DNA of 64,000 nt, from the NCBI RefSeq assembly GCF_001883705.2, contig NZ_MDEQ02000017.1, positions 62,001 to 126,000 of the forward strand, read 5' to 3'. Shown here one piece after another: positions 10,816 to 18,879 of this stretch (position 1 is its first letter; the number at the start of each line of letters is the position of its first letter). The DNA comes from Burkholderia catarinensis (GTDB lineage Bacteria; Pseudomonadota; Gammaproteobacteria; Burkholderiales; Burkholderiaceae). A program made the position numbers and the translations under genes. The notes beneath the pieces were generated by a model, which saw nothing but the letters and a program-made list of their open reading frames with translations, was not told where the DNA came from and ran no database searches.

Positions 10816-11020
10816 GGGCGACGAGGCACACGAGACCACGTTGGAAATGTTTGAAACGCCATGGTCATGCCATGTGGCGCGGATCGACCGCTCCGACCGA
10901 GTTTGACTGGAAGCGATCAGCCGATAAACTCGGCCAAATTGCGGTCGATTGAACTGCCGCGGCACCGTGATACAGGAGCGGCTAGTTGACCTGATTCAAC
11001 TGCCAGCCGGAGCCATTCTG

Positions 11021-11710
11021 ATGTTGCTACCACTCGTATTTCTACCGGCGATGCCGTGTGACGGCCGCATGTATGCCGATCAGATCGAAGCGCTCGAGGG
11101 GCTTGCCTTACCGACGGTGAGGATATTGGCGCACACGACATTCGCCGAGAGTGCCGAGAGGCTCCTGGCATCGACACGCGGCGCGTTTATTCTCGTTGGT
11201 ACCGCATATGGCGGGTGCCTCGCGATGGAAGTGCTCGCGAGAGCGCCGGACCGCGTCCGTGGACTCTGGCTGATGAACTGCCAGCCGGGCGCTCATCCGA
11301 ATCCGGACGCCGTTCGTGCCACCAGCCACAGAATCCGCACCGGAGAGCACGAGCGGGTCATTGAAGAGTTTGCCGAGCATGCAATCCCTGCACACGATGG
11401 CACATCACGGGCTGCGTTCATGCAAATGGCGCGCGATGCCGGAGCGGACTTGTTTGCCCGTCAATCCGATGCCACGCTGACACGTTCGGATCATTGGTCA
11501 ACGCTTACATCGAGCAAGGTTCCGACGTTGCTCATCTGGGGCGCCGCGGACCGCTTCGTACCCGTCGACGTCGGCCGTCGCATCGCCGGCTTGATGCCGC
11601 ACGCCCGTTTCGAAGCGATAGATGGATGTGGCCATTTCCCGACGTTGGAGCGGCCGTCGCTATGCACGGCGATCGCGCGCGAGTGGTTGATGGAGTCGGT
11701 GCTCGGGTGA
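11021..11710 (+). CDS. Alpha/beta hydrolase-fold protein lacking the nucleophile serine
   Basis: 229 aa from the ATG at 11021, which has GGAG eight bases upstream; an upstream ATG at 10949 would add 24 residues without hydrolase character. LLPLVFLPAMPCDGRMYADQ is the usual start of this subfamily, with LWGAAD-type (D177) and GCGHFPTLE (H205) acid and histidine regions. The nucleophile elbow reads VGTAYGG, where G-x-S-x-G is expected: residue 62 is Ala (GCA codon). It is therefore either a pseudoenzyme or uses another chemistry. It stands alone, with no operon partner. Cytoplasmic by sequence. Confidence 0.75.
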   Translation: MLLPLVFLPAMPCDGRMYADQIEALEGLALPTVRILAHTTFAESAERLLASTRGAFILVGTAYGGCLAMEVLARAPDRVRGLWLMNCQPGAHPNPDAVRATSHRIRTGEHERVIEEFAEHAIPAHDGTSRAAFMQMARDAGADLFARQSDATLTRSDHWSTLTSSKVPTLLIWGAADRFVPVDVGRRIAGLMPHARFEAIDGCGHFPTLERPSLCTAIAREWLMESVLG

Positions 11711-11910
11711 GTCGTGCATGAGATGTGGTTACATGCCACGGTTGCGTGGGGCGGCGTTCGGTCATGAGCGGTCCGTCGAGGCTTGGCCCGAAACTGTTGA
11801 AATCGCGACGCTGAAAATTCTTCCGGCTCAGTGATCTCCGCACGTGTCCGCCCGTTGCCGATCTGCACAACGTGTCACACTTGCACCACCTCACATCCCG
11901 ACCGCTCTCG

Positions 11911-12855
11911 ATGTTCCGTTCCACCCTGCAGTTCGCCAGCTTGCTTCTGTTCTTGATGCGCGCGACCACGGCGCTGGCTGATCCTCGGTACTTCCACAAG
12001 ACGTTTGCCGGGCGCATTGGCGATCGCTATGCGTTCACCATGGATATCAAGAATGTCGACGGCAGGCTGACGGGGCGATATCGGTACGCCGGCAAGAGCA
12101 AGGACATTTACTTGAACGGCAAGATCGATCCGGCCGGCACCTTCGCAATGGACGAGATCGGGAGTGCGGGCCAGCGCACCGGCACCTTCACCGGAAAAGT
12201 GGCCGGCGACACGCTCGACGGTACCTGGGCGTCGGCCAGTGGCGACCGGCGCTTGCCCGTCGACGCGCATCAGACCTCGGAAATCATCATCGGCTCGAAG
12301 CGGGAAATTCTCACGCAGGCGATCGGCACCTATGCGCTCGATGGCGTAAGCGGCTCGGGGGGCGCCAACGCCATGTGGGATTCGTGGCGGGAAAAAGGCC
12401 GATGGAAATCGAACGTGTCGGCTATCGAGTCGGCGCGCCGCGAGTTCTCGGACGCGGGCCTGACACGCGAGGATCAGCGTCGGCTCGACAGCATGGCGAT
12501 CGTCGTGGACGCCTCGCTCACCACGCGCCTGCGTGTCGATGGCAAGGTGCTGCTGTCGATTCCGTACCGCGAAGCGGGCATGCAGTACGAGATCGACCAT
12601 CCTCACGACAGCGTAGTGGAGGGTGACCTGAAGACGCTGTCACCGACCACCACTGTCCATGACGAGCGTCTATACCTGTTGGCACGTGACGTGATTAATT
12701 TCGTGCCTGCGATGTCAGGCAACTTTATGCACGACGACGGCGTGGACATCGTGACGGTCAGCTATGCCGTCGTCGACAAGACCTTCGAGGTTTTCCTGCA
12801 GAACGGCAACTGTTGCGGCGGTACCGTGTTCACCTTCCGGCGCCAGGGCCGATGA
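11911..12855 (+). CDS. Secreted protein of unknown function
   Basis: About 314 aa from the ATG at 11911; a GTG at 11872 would add 13 residues but would bury the signal peptide. The N-terminus (MFRSTLQFASLLLFLMRATTALA) is a classical signal peptide ending in ALA. The first mature ~90 residues form repeated Gly/Thr strands (GRLTGRYRYAGKSKDIYLNG, TGTFTGKVAGDTLDGTW), suggesting a small beta-barrel or lipocalin-like fold. The rest is mixed and includes NGNCCGG near the C-terminus, a possible disulfide pair. No recognised catalytic motif. Probably periplasmic or exported. No clear ribosome site is seen, so the start is uncertain. Confidence 0.6.
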   Translation: MFRSTLQFASLLLFLMRATTALADPRYFHKTFAGRIGDRYAFTMDIKNVDGRLTGRYRYAGKSKDIYLNGKIDPAGTFAMDEIGSAGQRTGTFTGKVAGDTLDGTWASASGDRRLPVDAHQTSEIIIGSKREILTQAIGTYALDGVSGSGGANAMWDSWREKGRWKSNVSAIESARREFSDAGLTREDQRRLDSMAIVVDASLTTRLRVDGKVLLSIPYREAGMQYEIDHPHDSVVEGDLKTLSPTTTVHDERLYLLARDVINFVPAMSGNFMHDDGVDIVTVSYAVVDKTFEVFLQNGNCCGGTVFTFRRQGR

Positions 12856-12924
12856 CGTCGCTACTTCATGCGCGTCCAGGTCATGCCGACGCGAGCAAAC
12901 GATGCGGTCGGCTCGTCTAACCCA

Positions 12925-13770
12925 TCACCCCAACTCAAACGACGTCACCCCGAACACGCGATCGATCGCAATCGCGGGCGCATCTTTCGTGTACATCCGC
13001 GCGGTTTCGAAGACGCTCGTCATGCCGTGCCGTTCCGCCAGCGCGACGGCCGCGGGATTCGTTTCCGGCACGTCCAGCACGATGACCTCGCCGGGCATGT
13101 GTGCCGCCAGCGCACGAAACAGCCCGGTGGCGACGTCTGCATCGTCGGCGAACAGCGGGCCGATCTTGCAGCCGTCCCGGCAGCGGCGCACGACACCGTA
13201 TCCGGCGATGCGGCCGGCGTCGACCGTCGCGAGCGCAACGGCATCCGGTTGTGCAATCCAGGTGGAGATGAAACGCTCGCGCGCCGAGGGAAAGCACCGG
13301 CGATCGTAGGCAAGCAACTGTTCGAACGGCACGTCGGCTACTGGCACGACATGCGCGCATCCGATGCCGCTCACGCGGCCCTGATAGCGGATGTTGCGGT
13401 ACGCGAGCCGGAATCCGGACTTCCGGTAGTTCGCCTGCTGCGTAACGACACCGTCAAGACCGATGTTGAGGTCGCCGAGGTAGCGCATGCCGTGCTGCCA
13501 GATGCGCATGCCGAAGCCCTTGCCGCGAAACCCGGGTTTGACGATGTAGAGACCGATGAAGCCGAAGTGCTCGTCATAGGCGACGGCGGACAGGCATGCG
13601 ACCGGCTCGCCGCGCCAGACGCCGACGAAGAAACCGGCCGGGTCCGCTTCCCTGAAACAGTGCGGGTCATGCAGGCCGGGGTTCCAGCCTTCTTCCGCCG
13701 CCCATTCGACCGACATGGCCACCTCGTCGGCCGACATGGTGCGAACGATGAAGTCTTCGTGCTGATCCAT
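12925..13770 (-). CDS. GNAT-family N-acetyltransferase, two-domain
   Basis: 281 aa from the ATG at 13770 (GGGA upstream). The open frame continues 66 codons further but with no domain character. Residues ~1-140 are a GNAT domain: FGFIGLYIVKPGFRGKGFGMRIWQ is motif A with the R/Q-x-x-G-x-G/A acetyl-CoA loop. The C-terminal half carries a second, degenerate GNAT-like domain (PETNPAAVALAERHGM), as in the YitI/Acetyltransf_18 group. The substrate is unknown. It is isolated, ending about 70 bases from the secreted unknown on the opposite strand. Confidence 0.85.
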   Translation of the reverse strand: MDQHEDFIVRTMSADEVAMSVEWAAEEGWNPGLHDPHCFREADPAGFFVGVWRGEPVACLSAVAYDEHFGFIGLYIVKPGFRGKGFGMRIWQHGMRYLGDLNIGLDGVVTQQANYRKSGFRLAYRNIRYQGRVSGIGCAHVVPVADVPFEQLLAYDRRCFPSARERFISTWIAQPDAVALATVDAGRIAGYGVVRRCRDGCKIGPLFADDADVATGLFRALAAHMPGEVIVLDVPETNPAAVALAERHGMTSVFETARMYTKDAPAIAIDRVFGVTSFELG

Positions 13771-14029
13771 GATTCGTCCCAGTCGCAGCGCTCGGGATTG
13801 CCGCGTCGCGTTGCGTTGCGATAAATGCATCGAGGAAGCGCCGGCAGGCAAGGCGCTGGCTGTGAAGCTACAACAAGTTGTATCGATGGTTCGTCCGGAC
13901 CGAGTCCGGGCGACTGGAAGTCGCCAAACACCCAACCTTCCAGGAACCCTGGCCGGATGAATATCCATAAGAATGCCCGACTCACATTGGCGCGTCGACT
14001 TGGGATGGTTCAGGAGATCACCGCCTCGG

Positions 14030-14090
14030 TTCGTTCTACCGTTCGCCGTTTCGGACGGACGGATCGGGCGAAATCCCCGCGCTGTACCCT
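14030..14090 (+). promoter_or_regulatory. hrpII / PIP box with -10-like element
   Basis: TTCG at 14030-14033 and TTCG at 14050-14053 are separated by exactly 16 bases. In PIP-box terms this reads TTCGT-N15-TTCGG-N30-TACCCT (14085-14090), fitting TTCGB-N15-TTCGB-N30-32-YANNNT. HrpB/HrpX AraC-type activators bind such boxes in Ralstonia, Xanthomonas and plant-associated Burkholderia type III regulons. The element ends 44 bases before the start codon of the effector-like gene, the expected distance. Short degenerate motifs do occur by chance, but the position and the gene behind it support function. Confidence 0.7.
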
Positions 14091-14134
14091 GACGCCGAAC
14101 CCTGCATTGACGTGATGCCGACTATGGAGCGCAT

Positions 14135-15001
14135 ATGGGCAATATATCTTCCTGTTTTGGCGGCTCGGCCAAGACATCTTTGACGGCGGAAGCAAACTTG
14201 GAAGCCGCGTCCCAACCTGGCAAGGCACCGGTCAAAAAGAACCCGACGCCAACATCACCATCAGGCGGGAATGCCTTACTCGACGACTTGAAATCCCACA
14301 ACGGCGGGGCCAAGCCGGTCGCCAGCTTTACGTCGCCTCAGGCGGCATCGAGCAAGCTGTCATCGGACAAGATCAAGGCGTTCCAGTCGGTCATCGAAAA
14401 GTCGACCCACCCGCCGTTGGTTATCACGGCGAAAAATTACCGTGCCGGTCACATCAGTGCCCAGCAAACCACGCAACCGGCCGCGAGCGGTTCGCTCTTC
14501 TATCATGAGGTCCAACACAGGAATTCCGGTTCCTGCGGCATTCACGCGGCAAACGCGTATCTGGGCGAACCCGCAATCGATGCTGCAAGCGTAGCAAAAG
14601 AATGCAACGAAATCTTCGGGGCCGACGTGCTCTCCGCAGACGAAATCGCCAAGGGCGGCGCTGACGGGCTGCCGCTGGCAAATGCCATGGGCGCTGCGCA
14701 TGCGCACAAGACAGGCGATGCAAACGAGTTGAAGGAGATCCTTGGCAAGCATCAATCCGCGATCGACCGGGTCATGATCGGCATATCGGGAAATGACGAA
14801 GACGCACATTGGGTCGCGTTCAGAAAGGATGCGGGGGGCGCCTGGCATTTCATCAATTCATACCCGGGGCAAAACAAGGGTAGCTGGAACAAGCTGCTTG
14901 CTAATGACCCGCAACCGCAGTTGAGCCCGGTCACATTCATGGAGAGCTTCGCTAAAAACGCATACTCGAATTATCAGGTGATCATGCCGAAGGTCGATTG
15001 A
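14135..15001 (+). CDS. Candidate type III effector: Josephin-like cysteine protease
   Basis: 288 aa, GGAG five bases before the ATG. The N-terminus MGNISSCFGG fits the eukaryotic N-myristoylation consensus (G2, S6) with a palmitoylatable C7, seen in many plasma-membrane-targeted effectors. Residues ~11-75 are Ser/Thr/Pro/Ala-rich and disordered, as in type III signals. From ~120, FYHEVQ...GSCGIHAANAYLG resembles the Josephin catalytic segment (HE-x-Q, C-x-x-H-x-x-N). Then come AHWVAF and FINSYPG, giving a putative triad C134, H225, N241 with spacing close to ataxin-3. It may be a deubiquitinase acting inside host cells. GC is visibly lower than that of neighbouring genes, and a gene remnant lies directly downstream, both pointing to acquisition. 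Alternative: another papain-fold protease. Confidence 0.7.
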   Translation: MGNISSCFGGSAKTSLTAEANLEAASQPGKAPVKKNPTPTSPSGGNALLDDLKSHNGGAKPVASFTSPQAASSKLSSDKIKAFQSVIEKSTHPPLVITAKNYRAGHISAQQTTQPAASGSLFYHEVQHRNSGSCGIHAANAYLGEPAIDAASVAKECNEIFGADVLSADEIAKGGADGLPLANAMGAAHAHKTGDANELKEILGKHQSAIDRVMIGISGNDEDAHWVAFRKDAGGAWHFINSYPGQNKGSWNKLLANDPQPQLSPVTFMESFAKNAYSNYQVIMPKVD

Positions 15002-15008
15002 CGAACTC

Positions 15009-15299
15009 ATGTATGCGCGGCACGTCGCGATCCATTTCGACCCGGACGTGCTGGACCCGACGCGGTTTCGCGGCCTGCGGTTCGCGAGTCCGGCTTCTCC
15101 CGTGGGAGCCTTCGATGGCGTCGCTCACGGATCGATGAGGATTCCGGAAGTTGCCCGTCTGATTCAGGATGTCGCGAAAGTCGCCGATGCGGTCCGCCTC
15201 GGCGTGACGGAGCCCGTGCCGTGGGATGCCATCGCGCTGAAGGCGATGTTGATTCAACTGCCGCTGCTCGCGGGTACGCAGGGCAGGGCAGCGTAAGTC
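15009..15299 (+). pseudogene. C-terminal fragment of an arginase-family protein
   Basis: 95 codons resembling the C-terminal end of arginase/agmatinase-like proteins: VAIHFDPDVLDPTRFRGL carries the His-x-Asp-x-Asp metal-binding pattern of the last conserved block (HFDPDVLDP), followed by VARLIQDVAKVADAVRLGVTEPVPWDAIALK. A full arginase is ~300 aa, so the N-terminal two thirds, including the other metal ligands, are missing. It begins 8 bases after the effector-like gene, as if that insertion had removed the 5' part. No ribosome site. It is unlikely to yield an active enzyme. Confidence 0.65.
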
Positions 15300-15508
15300 T
15301 CGGCGCTTCAATTCGCCCGGTGCGATCTCGGCGCCGGGCGCGCAATCGAGATCGCTTGTACTTCAAATTGCAGGCGTGCAATCGCGGCCCGGTTTGACCG
15401 ACGGTGGCGGGCGCGGCACGCGCCATCCGCGGAAATCCGCGCAGCTCCGTCTTTTTTCTTCTCCCCTTCCTCCCCGATTCCTGCCGCGGCAACATGCTGC
15501 CCGCGCCA

Positions 15509-15856
15509 TCACCCGTCATCCGCCTTCGCCTGCAGCCCCTTCAACCCCTGAATCACGACCAGCAGCGCGCGCCCGTGCTCGTCCGAACCGTCCCACGCGT
15601 CGACGATCGCGTCGCGCAGCAGGTCGTTATACCGGCGGCGCGACGGCTCCGTATCGACACCATAGAAACTGCATAGCTTATTGAATGGAATGCTGCGGCG
15701 CAGCCGATGCCCGTTCGACAGCCTCAGGCGCGACACGGTTGGCTGGCTGACCCCGGAAAGTCGCGCGATTTCGCTGGACGAGCGTGTATCTGCCGTCAGG
15801 CGGCGCAACAGGTCTTGAACGGGAAAATCTTGGTCCGGGGCTTCCATGCGATGCAT
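15509..15856 (-). CDS. Small helix-turn-helix regulator
   Basis: 112-115 aa; two in-frame ATGs at 15856 and 15847 are possible starts. The N-terminal half contains a clear HTH, SSEIARLSGVSQPTVSRLRL (about residues 27-46), of the kind seen in Cro/LacI-like DNA-binding domains. The C-terminal half (YNDLLRDAIVDAWDGSDEHGRALLVVIQGLKGLQA) is helical and may dimerise. It is divergent from the next gene with only 69 bases between starts, so it probably controls that gene and itself. A longer open frame reading through from 16984 is a shadow. Confidence 0.6.
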   Translation of the reverse strand: MHRMEAPDQDFPVQDLLRRLTADTRSSSEIARLSGVSQPTVSRLRLSNGHRLRRSIPFNKLCSFYGVDTEPSRRRYNDLLRDAIVDAWDGSDEHGRALLVVIQGLKGLQAKADDG

Positions 15857-15925
15857 TATACCTATACAGTTACGGCTGTTGAATGGGCTTGCTGTCACCA
15901 GCGAGGCTGTATCCCGAGAAAGTTG

Positions 15926-16825
15926 ATGACACTGAAACACCTCCCACCCACGTTCTGCTGGACGAAGATCGGTACCGAGTCCGGCGAGGAACTGCCGACC
16001 GTCGTGCTCCGCAAGGAATGGGAGCGCCGGCTCGGGGGCGGGCGTTTTCTGTGGGGTATCAACCAGCCGCTCGGCAGCAGCGCGCAAGTCGCCGCACATC
16101 GCACGGGCTCGCTGCTCGCGCTGTTTTCGCCGGTCGCGTCGCGCCCGCGCGCGGGCGCGCGCAAGGATGCGCTGCTGTGGAATGCGTGGGTCGACGCGAG
16201 CGGGCAGGTGCGGCCGTTGCCGCCGCACACGTTCATCGCGAGCCGCTCGACGCTGCCGTCGGGCCGGCGCCGCGAGCAGCACTACGCGCTCGTGTGCGCG
16301 TCGTCCACCGCGCTGACGGTCGGCACGCAGTTGCGCGTGTTTCCCGACCACCTGCGCAGCGTGAGCACCGGCAAGCGGCTTGGCGCCGCACAGGGTGCGG
16401 CCGTGGTCGATTGCGTCGGGCGCGCGAAGGAGCAGACGGGCAAGAGCTATCCGCTCGCGCTGTCGGTCGAGCTCGAAGCACCGTATTTCGTGCGGCTCGC
16501 GCAGCCGTGCGTGCTGAAGGCGCGCGATCTCGCGGAAGTGAACAAGGCCACGCGTGCGGGCGATTTCGATCGCTTCGTCGAACTCGTCGCGCGGTTGCGC
16601 GGGCGTTCGCCGACGGACGCCGTGCGCGGCGTCACGCGCGACCTGTTCGATGTGCCGCCGATCGAAACCGCCGCCGCGTATGTCGCACCCACGCATGGGG
16701 CGCGATTGCGCAACCGGCCGGCGGCCGAGCATCCGCGCGATCTCACGGGCGACCTGTTCGACCTGTCGCCGGGCGAGGCGGCCGCGTTCGCGGGTCTCGC
16801 GCATCCGCGCATCGGGCGCGCGTGA
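15926..16825 (+). CDS. Conserved hypothetical protein, partner of HTH regulator
   Basis: 299 aa from the ATG at 15926 (GAGAAAG upstream). The reading frame is open further upstream but overlaps the divergent regulator, so the later start is preferred. I do not recognise a family. Visible features are an Arg-rich basic N-terminal half, a stretch LPPHTFIASRSTLPSGRRREQHYALVCASS, and a C-terminal region with two similar segments (AVRGVTRDLFDVPP and HPRDLTGDLFDLSP), suggesting a short internal repeat. No signal peptide or membrane helix. Likely cytoplasmic and under control of the adjacent HTH protein. Confidence 0.65.
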   Translation: MTLKHLPPTFCWTKIGTESGEELPTVVLRKEWERRLGGGRFLWGINQPLGSSAQVAAHRTGSLLALFSPVASRPRAGARKDALLWNAWVDASGQVRPLPPHTFIASRSTLPSGRRREQHYALVCASSTALTVGTQLRVFPDHLRSVSTGKRLGAAQGAAVVDCVGRAKEQTGKSYPLALSVELEAPYFVRLAQPCVLKARDLAEVNKATRAGDFDRFVELVARLRGRSPTDAVRGVTRDLFDVPPIETAAAYVAPTHGARLRNRPAAEHPRDLTGDLFDLSPGEAAAFAGLAHPRIGRA

Positions 16826-17032
16826 CGAACGGCAGGAAGAAGGTCGCGCAAGAATTTGTTGCAATCTCGCCATAGCGGATCGGCGAGCGCAGAGGGACAA
16901 TCGGCACGAAGCGCGCTGCGCGGCGGCCGATGCGTCGACAATCGATGGGTCGTGGTTCACGCCGCCGACATGCGCACCACGCACACTGAGCGTCGGCGTG
17001 CTTCACACTGCAATCCTGAGGGAGAAGTGTCG

Positions 17033-17263
17033 ATGTCGACCCACATCTGTTCGCGGGAAGCCCGGGCCGCGCAACGCTTCGTCGAAGCGACGCGCAACGT
17101 CGATCAAGCCTTTCGCGCCGTGCGCGGCGAAAGCGACGACGACGCTTCGTCGGCCGAATACGCACGCGCGATGTCGCGTCTCGATCGCGCGCTCGACGAG
17201 CTGGCGCGTGCGCAGGAATTCTTCGACCACGTCGTCAGCGCCGACGCGGCGCGCGGAAACTGA
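17033..17263 (+). CDS. Small hypothetical protein
   Basis: 76 aa with a good GGGAGAA ribosome site before the ATG at 17033. It is highly charged and almost all helical (EARAAQRFVEATRNVDQAF, YARAMSRLDRALDELARAQEFF), so it may form a helical hairpin or coiled coil. No known domain. It ends just before a terminator hairpin shared with the convergent aldo/keto reductase gene, which supports a real transcription unit. Confidence 0.6.
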   Translation: MSTHICSREARAAQRFVEATRNVDQAFRAVRGESDDDASSAEYARAMSRLDRALDELARAQEFFDHVVSADAARGN

Positions 17264-17312
17264 TTCCGCCGCTTCCGTTTTTTCGCGCGTCGGGCGACGC
17301 GCGTTCATCCTC

Positions 17313-17335
17313 ATGCCGGGCGTGTTGCCCGGCAT
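17313..17335. terminator. Bidirectional terminator-like hairpin
   Basis: A perfect 9-bp stem (ATGCCGGGC / GCCCGGCAT) with a 5-base loop GTGTT lies between the stops of two convergent genes (17263 and 17361). No long T-run, so termination efficiency is uncertain. Confidence 0.5.
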
Positions 17336-17360
17336 GTCAGTCCATCATCCCGTCCCGACT

Positions 17361-18368
17361 TCAGACCTTGCGGCCTTCGACCGGATAACCGGGATCGGTG
17401 TAGCCGTGCGTCGACGCGTGCCCGGGCGGCACCAGCGAATCGACGAACCGTTCGTCGTCCGGGCCGAGTTCGAGCGTCAGCGCATCGATGTAGCTGTCCC
17501 AGTGCGCTTCGGTGCGCGGCCCCGCGATCGTCGAGCTGACGATGCGGTTCTTCATCACCCACGCGAGCGCGAACGCGACCGACGTCGTGCCGCGCGCGGC
17601 CGCATGTGCGGCCACCTGCTGCGCGATGTGCAACGATTCGGGCCGCCATTCCGTCTGCTGGATGCGCCGGTCGCCGCGGCCCGCGCGCGAATCGGCGGGC
17701 GGCTGCGCATTCGCCGCGTATTTGCCGGTCAACACGCCGCGCGCGAGCGGGCTGTACGGCACGACGCCGATCCCGTAATGCGCGGCGGCCGGCAGCTGTT
17801 CGACCTCGGCCGTGCGATCGACGAGGTTGTACAGCGGTTCGCTCGCGACCGGGCGATCGATGCCGAGCTGATCCGCGAGCCGCACGATCTCGGCGATGCG
17901 CCAGCCCTTGAAGTTCGACAGCCCGAAGTAGCGCACCTTGCCTTGCCGGATCAGGTCGGCCACCGCGCGCATGCCTTCGTCGAGCGGCGCGTCGGTCAGC
18001 GCGCGATGGAAATAGAGGATGTCGATGTAATCGGTGCCGAGCCGCTTCAGGCTCGCGTCGACCGATTCGACGATCCATTTGCGCGACTGGCCCTGCCGGT
18101 TCGGCCCCGCGTCCGGTCCGGCCGGATAGCCGAACTTCGTCGCGACGACCCAGCTGTCGCGACGCGGTGCGATCGCGCGGCCGACGACTTGTTCCGAACG
18201 GCCGGCGTGATACACGTCGGCCGTGTCGATGAAATTGACGCCCTGGTCGAACGCCTTGTCGATGATGCGCGCCGACGTCGCTTCGTCGGTCTCGCCGCCG
18301 AACATCATTGCGCCGAGACACAGCGGCGACACCTTGAGCGCGCTGCGCCCGAGATAGCGGTAATCCAT
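17361..18368 (-). CDS. Aldo/keto reductase
   Basis: 335 aa, preceded by GGGAG. A TIM-barrel NADPH-dependent oxidoreductase: the catalytic tetrad can be read as D48, Y53 (in FIDTADVYHAGRSE), K78 (VVATKFGYP) and H121 (ILYFHRALTDAP). The C-terminal cofactor segment is SSTIAGPRTEAHW. It belongs to the YghZ/Tas-like group of soluble reductases acting on small carbonyls; the substrate is not deducible. It follows an AhpD-like gene and a LysR gene on the same strand, probably one regulated unit. Confidence 0.9.
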   Translation of the reverse strand: MDYRYLGRSALKVSPLCLGAMMFGGETDEATSARIIDKAFDQGVNFIDTADVYHAGRSEQVVGRAIAPRRDSWVVATKFGYPAGPDAGPNRQGQSRKWIVESVDASLKRLGTDYIDILYFHRALTDAPLDEGMRAVADLIRQGKVRYFGLSNFKGWRIAEIVRLADQLGIDRPVASEPLYNLVDRTAEVEQLPAAAHYGIGVVPYSPLARGVLTGKYAANAQPPADSRAGRGDRRIQQTEWRPESLHIAQQVAAHAAARGTTSVAFALAWVMKNRIVSSTIAGPRTEAHWDSYIDALTLELGPDDERFVDSLVPPGHASTHGYTDPGYPVEGRKV

Positions 18369-18421
18369 GGGGAAGCTCCCTGCGGGCGGGTGCCCGCCGG
18401 TTGAATGAAGAGGTGCGGCGC

Positions 18422-18748
18422 CTATACGCCGGCTTCGTCGAACACGCGCTGCGCGATCGGCAGCGCCGAGCTTGCGGTCGGCCAGCCCGAGTAGAACGCG
18501 AGGTGCGTGATCGCTTCGATCAGCTCGTCGCGCGTGAGGCCGTTGTCGAGCGCCTTCTTCAGGTGGAACGGCAGTTCGTTCACGCGATACAGCGACACGA
18601 GGCTCGCGACCGTGACGAGGCTGCGATCGCGCGGCGACAGGCCGGCACGCTGCCAGACGTCGCCGAACAGCACGTTGTCGGTGTAGTCGGCGAGGGCGGG
18701 TGCGATGGCGCCGAACGCTTTGCGTGCGGCGGAAGTCGGTTCGGACAT
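18422..18748 (-). CDS. Carboxymuconolactone decarboxylase / AhpD-like protein
   Basis: 108 aa from the ATG at 18748, chosen because CGGAG sits six bases upstream; an ATG at 18775 is an alternative. The CMD core is present: SPRDRSLVTVASLVSLYRVNELPFHLKKALDNGLTRDELIEAITHLAFYSGWP. The AhpD redox pair C-x-x-C is absent (the site reads LVSLYRVNELPFH), so it is closer to carboxymuconolactone-decarboxylase paralogues than to a peroxidase partner. It lies between the LysR gene and the aldo/keto reductase, same direction, a common arrangement of stress or aromatic-response operons. Confidence 0.85.
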   Translation of the reverse strand: MSEPTSAARKAFGAIAPALADYTDNVLFGDVWQRAGLSPRDRSLVTVASLVSLYRVNELPFHLKKALDNGLTRDELIEAITHLAFYSGWPTASSALPIAQRVFDEAGV

Positions 18749-18879
18749 CGAGCGCTCCGGGGACGTTGGGGACATCGACGATGGTAGCCACCGATGCGCT
18801 TATCGATAATCCCCGCGCGTTCGCATGCACTTATCGATCCGATTCATGAATCGCGGTTCGTGGGCGGTACACCGGCGGT

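Noticed and set aside
14135-15001. Effector considered as OTU, ULP or Cif-type protease
   Set aside because: Order of catalytic residues is Cys, His, Asn with C-x-x-H-x-x-N; OTU and ULP have other orders or motifs, and the Cif-type Gln is not seen.
15509-16984. 491-codon minus-strand frame
   Set aside because: Only the last ~115 codons have HTH character; the rest is a shadow of the plus-strand gene at 15926.
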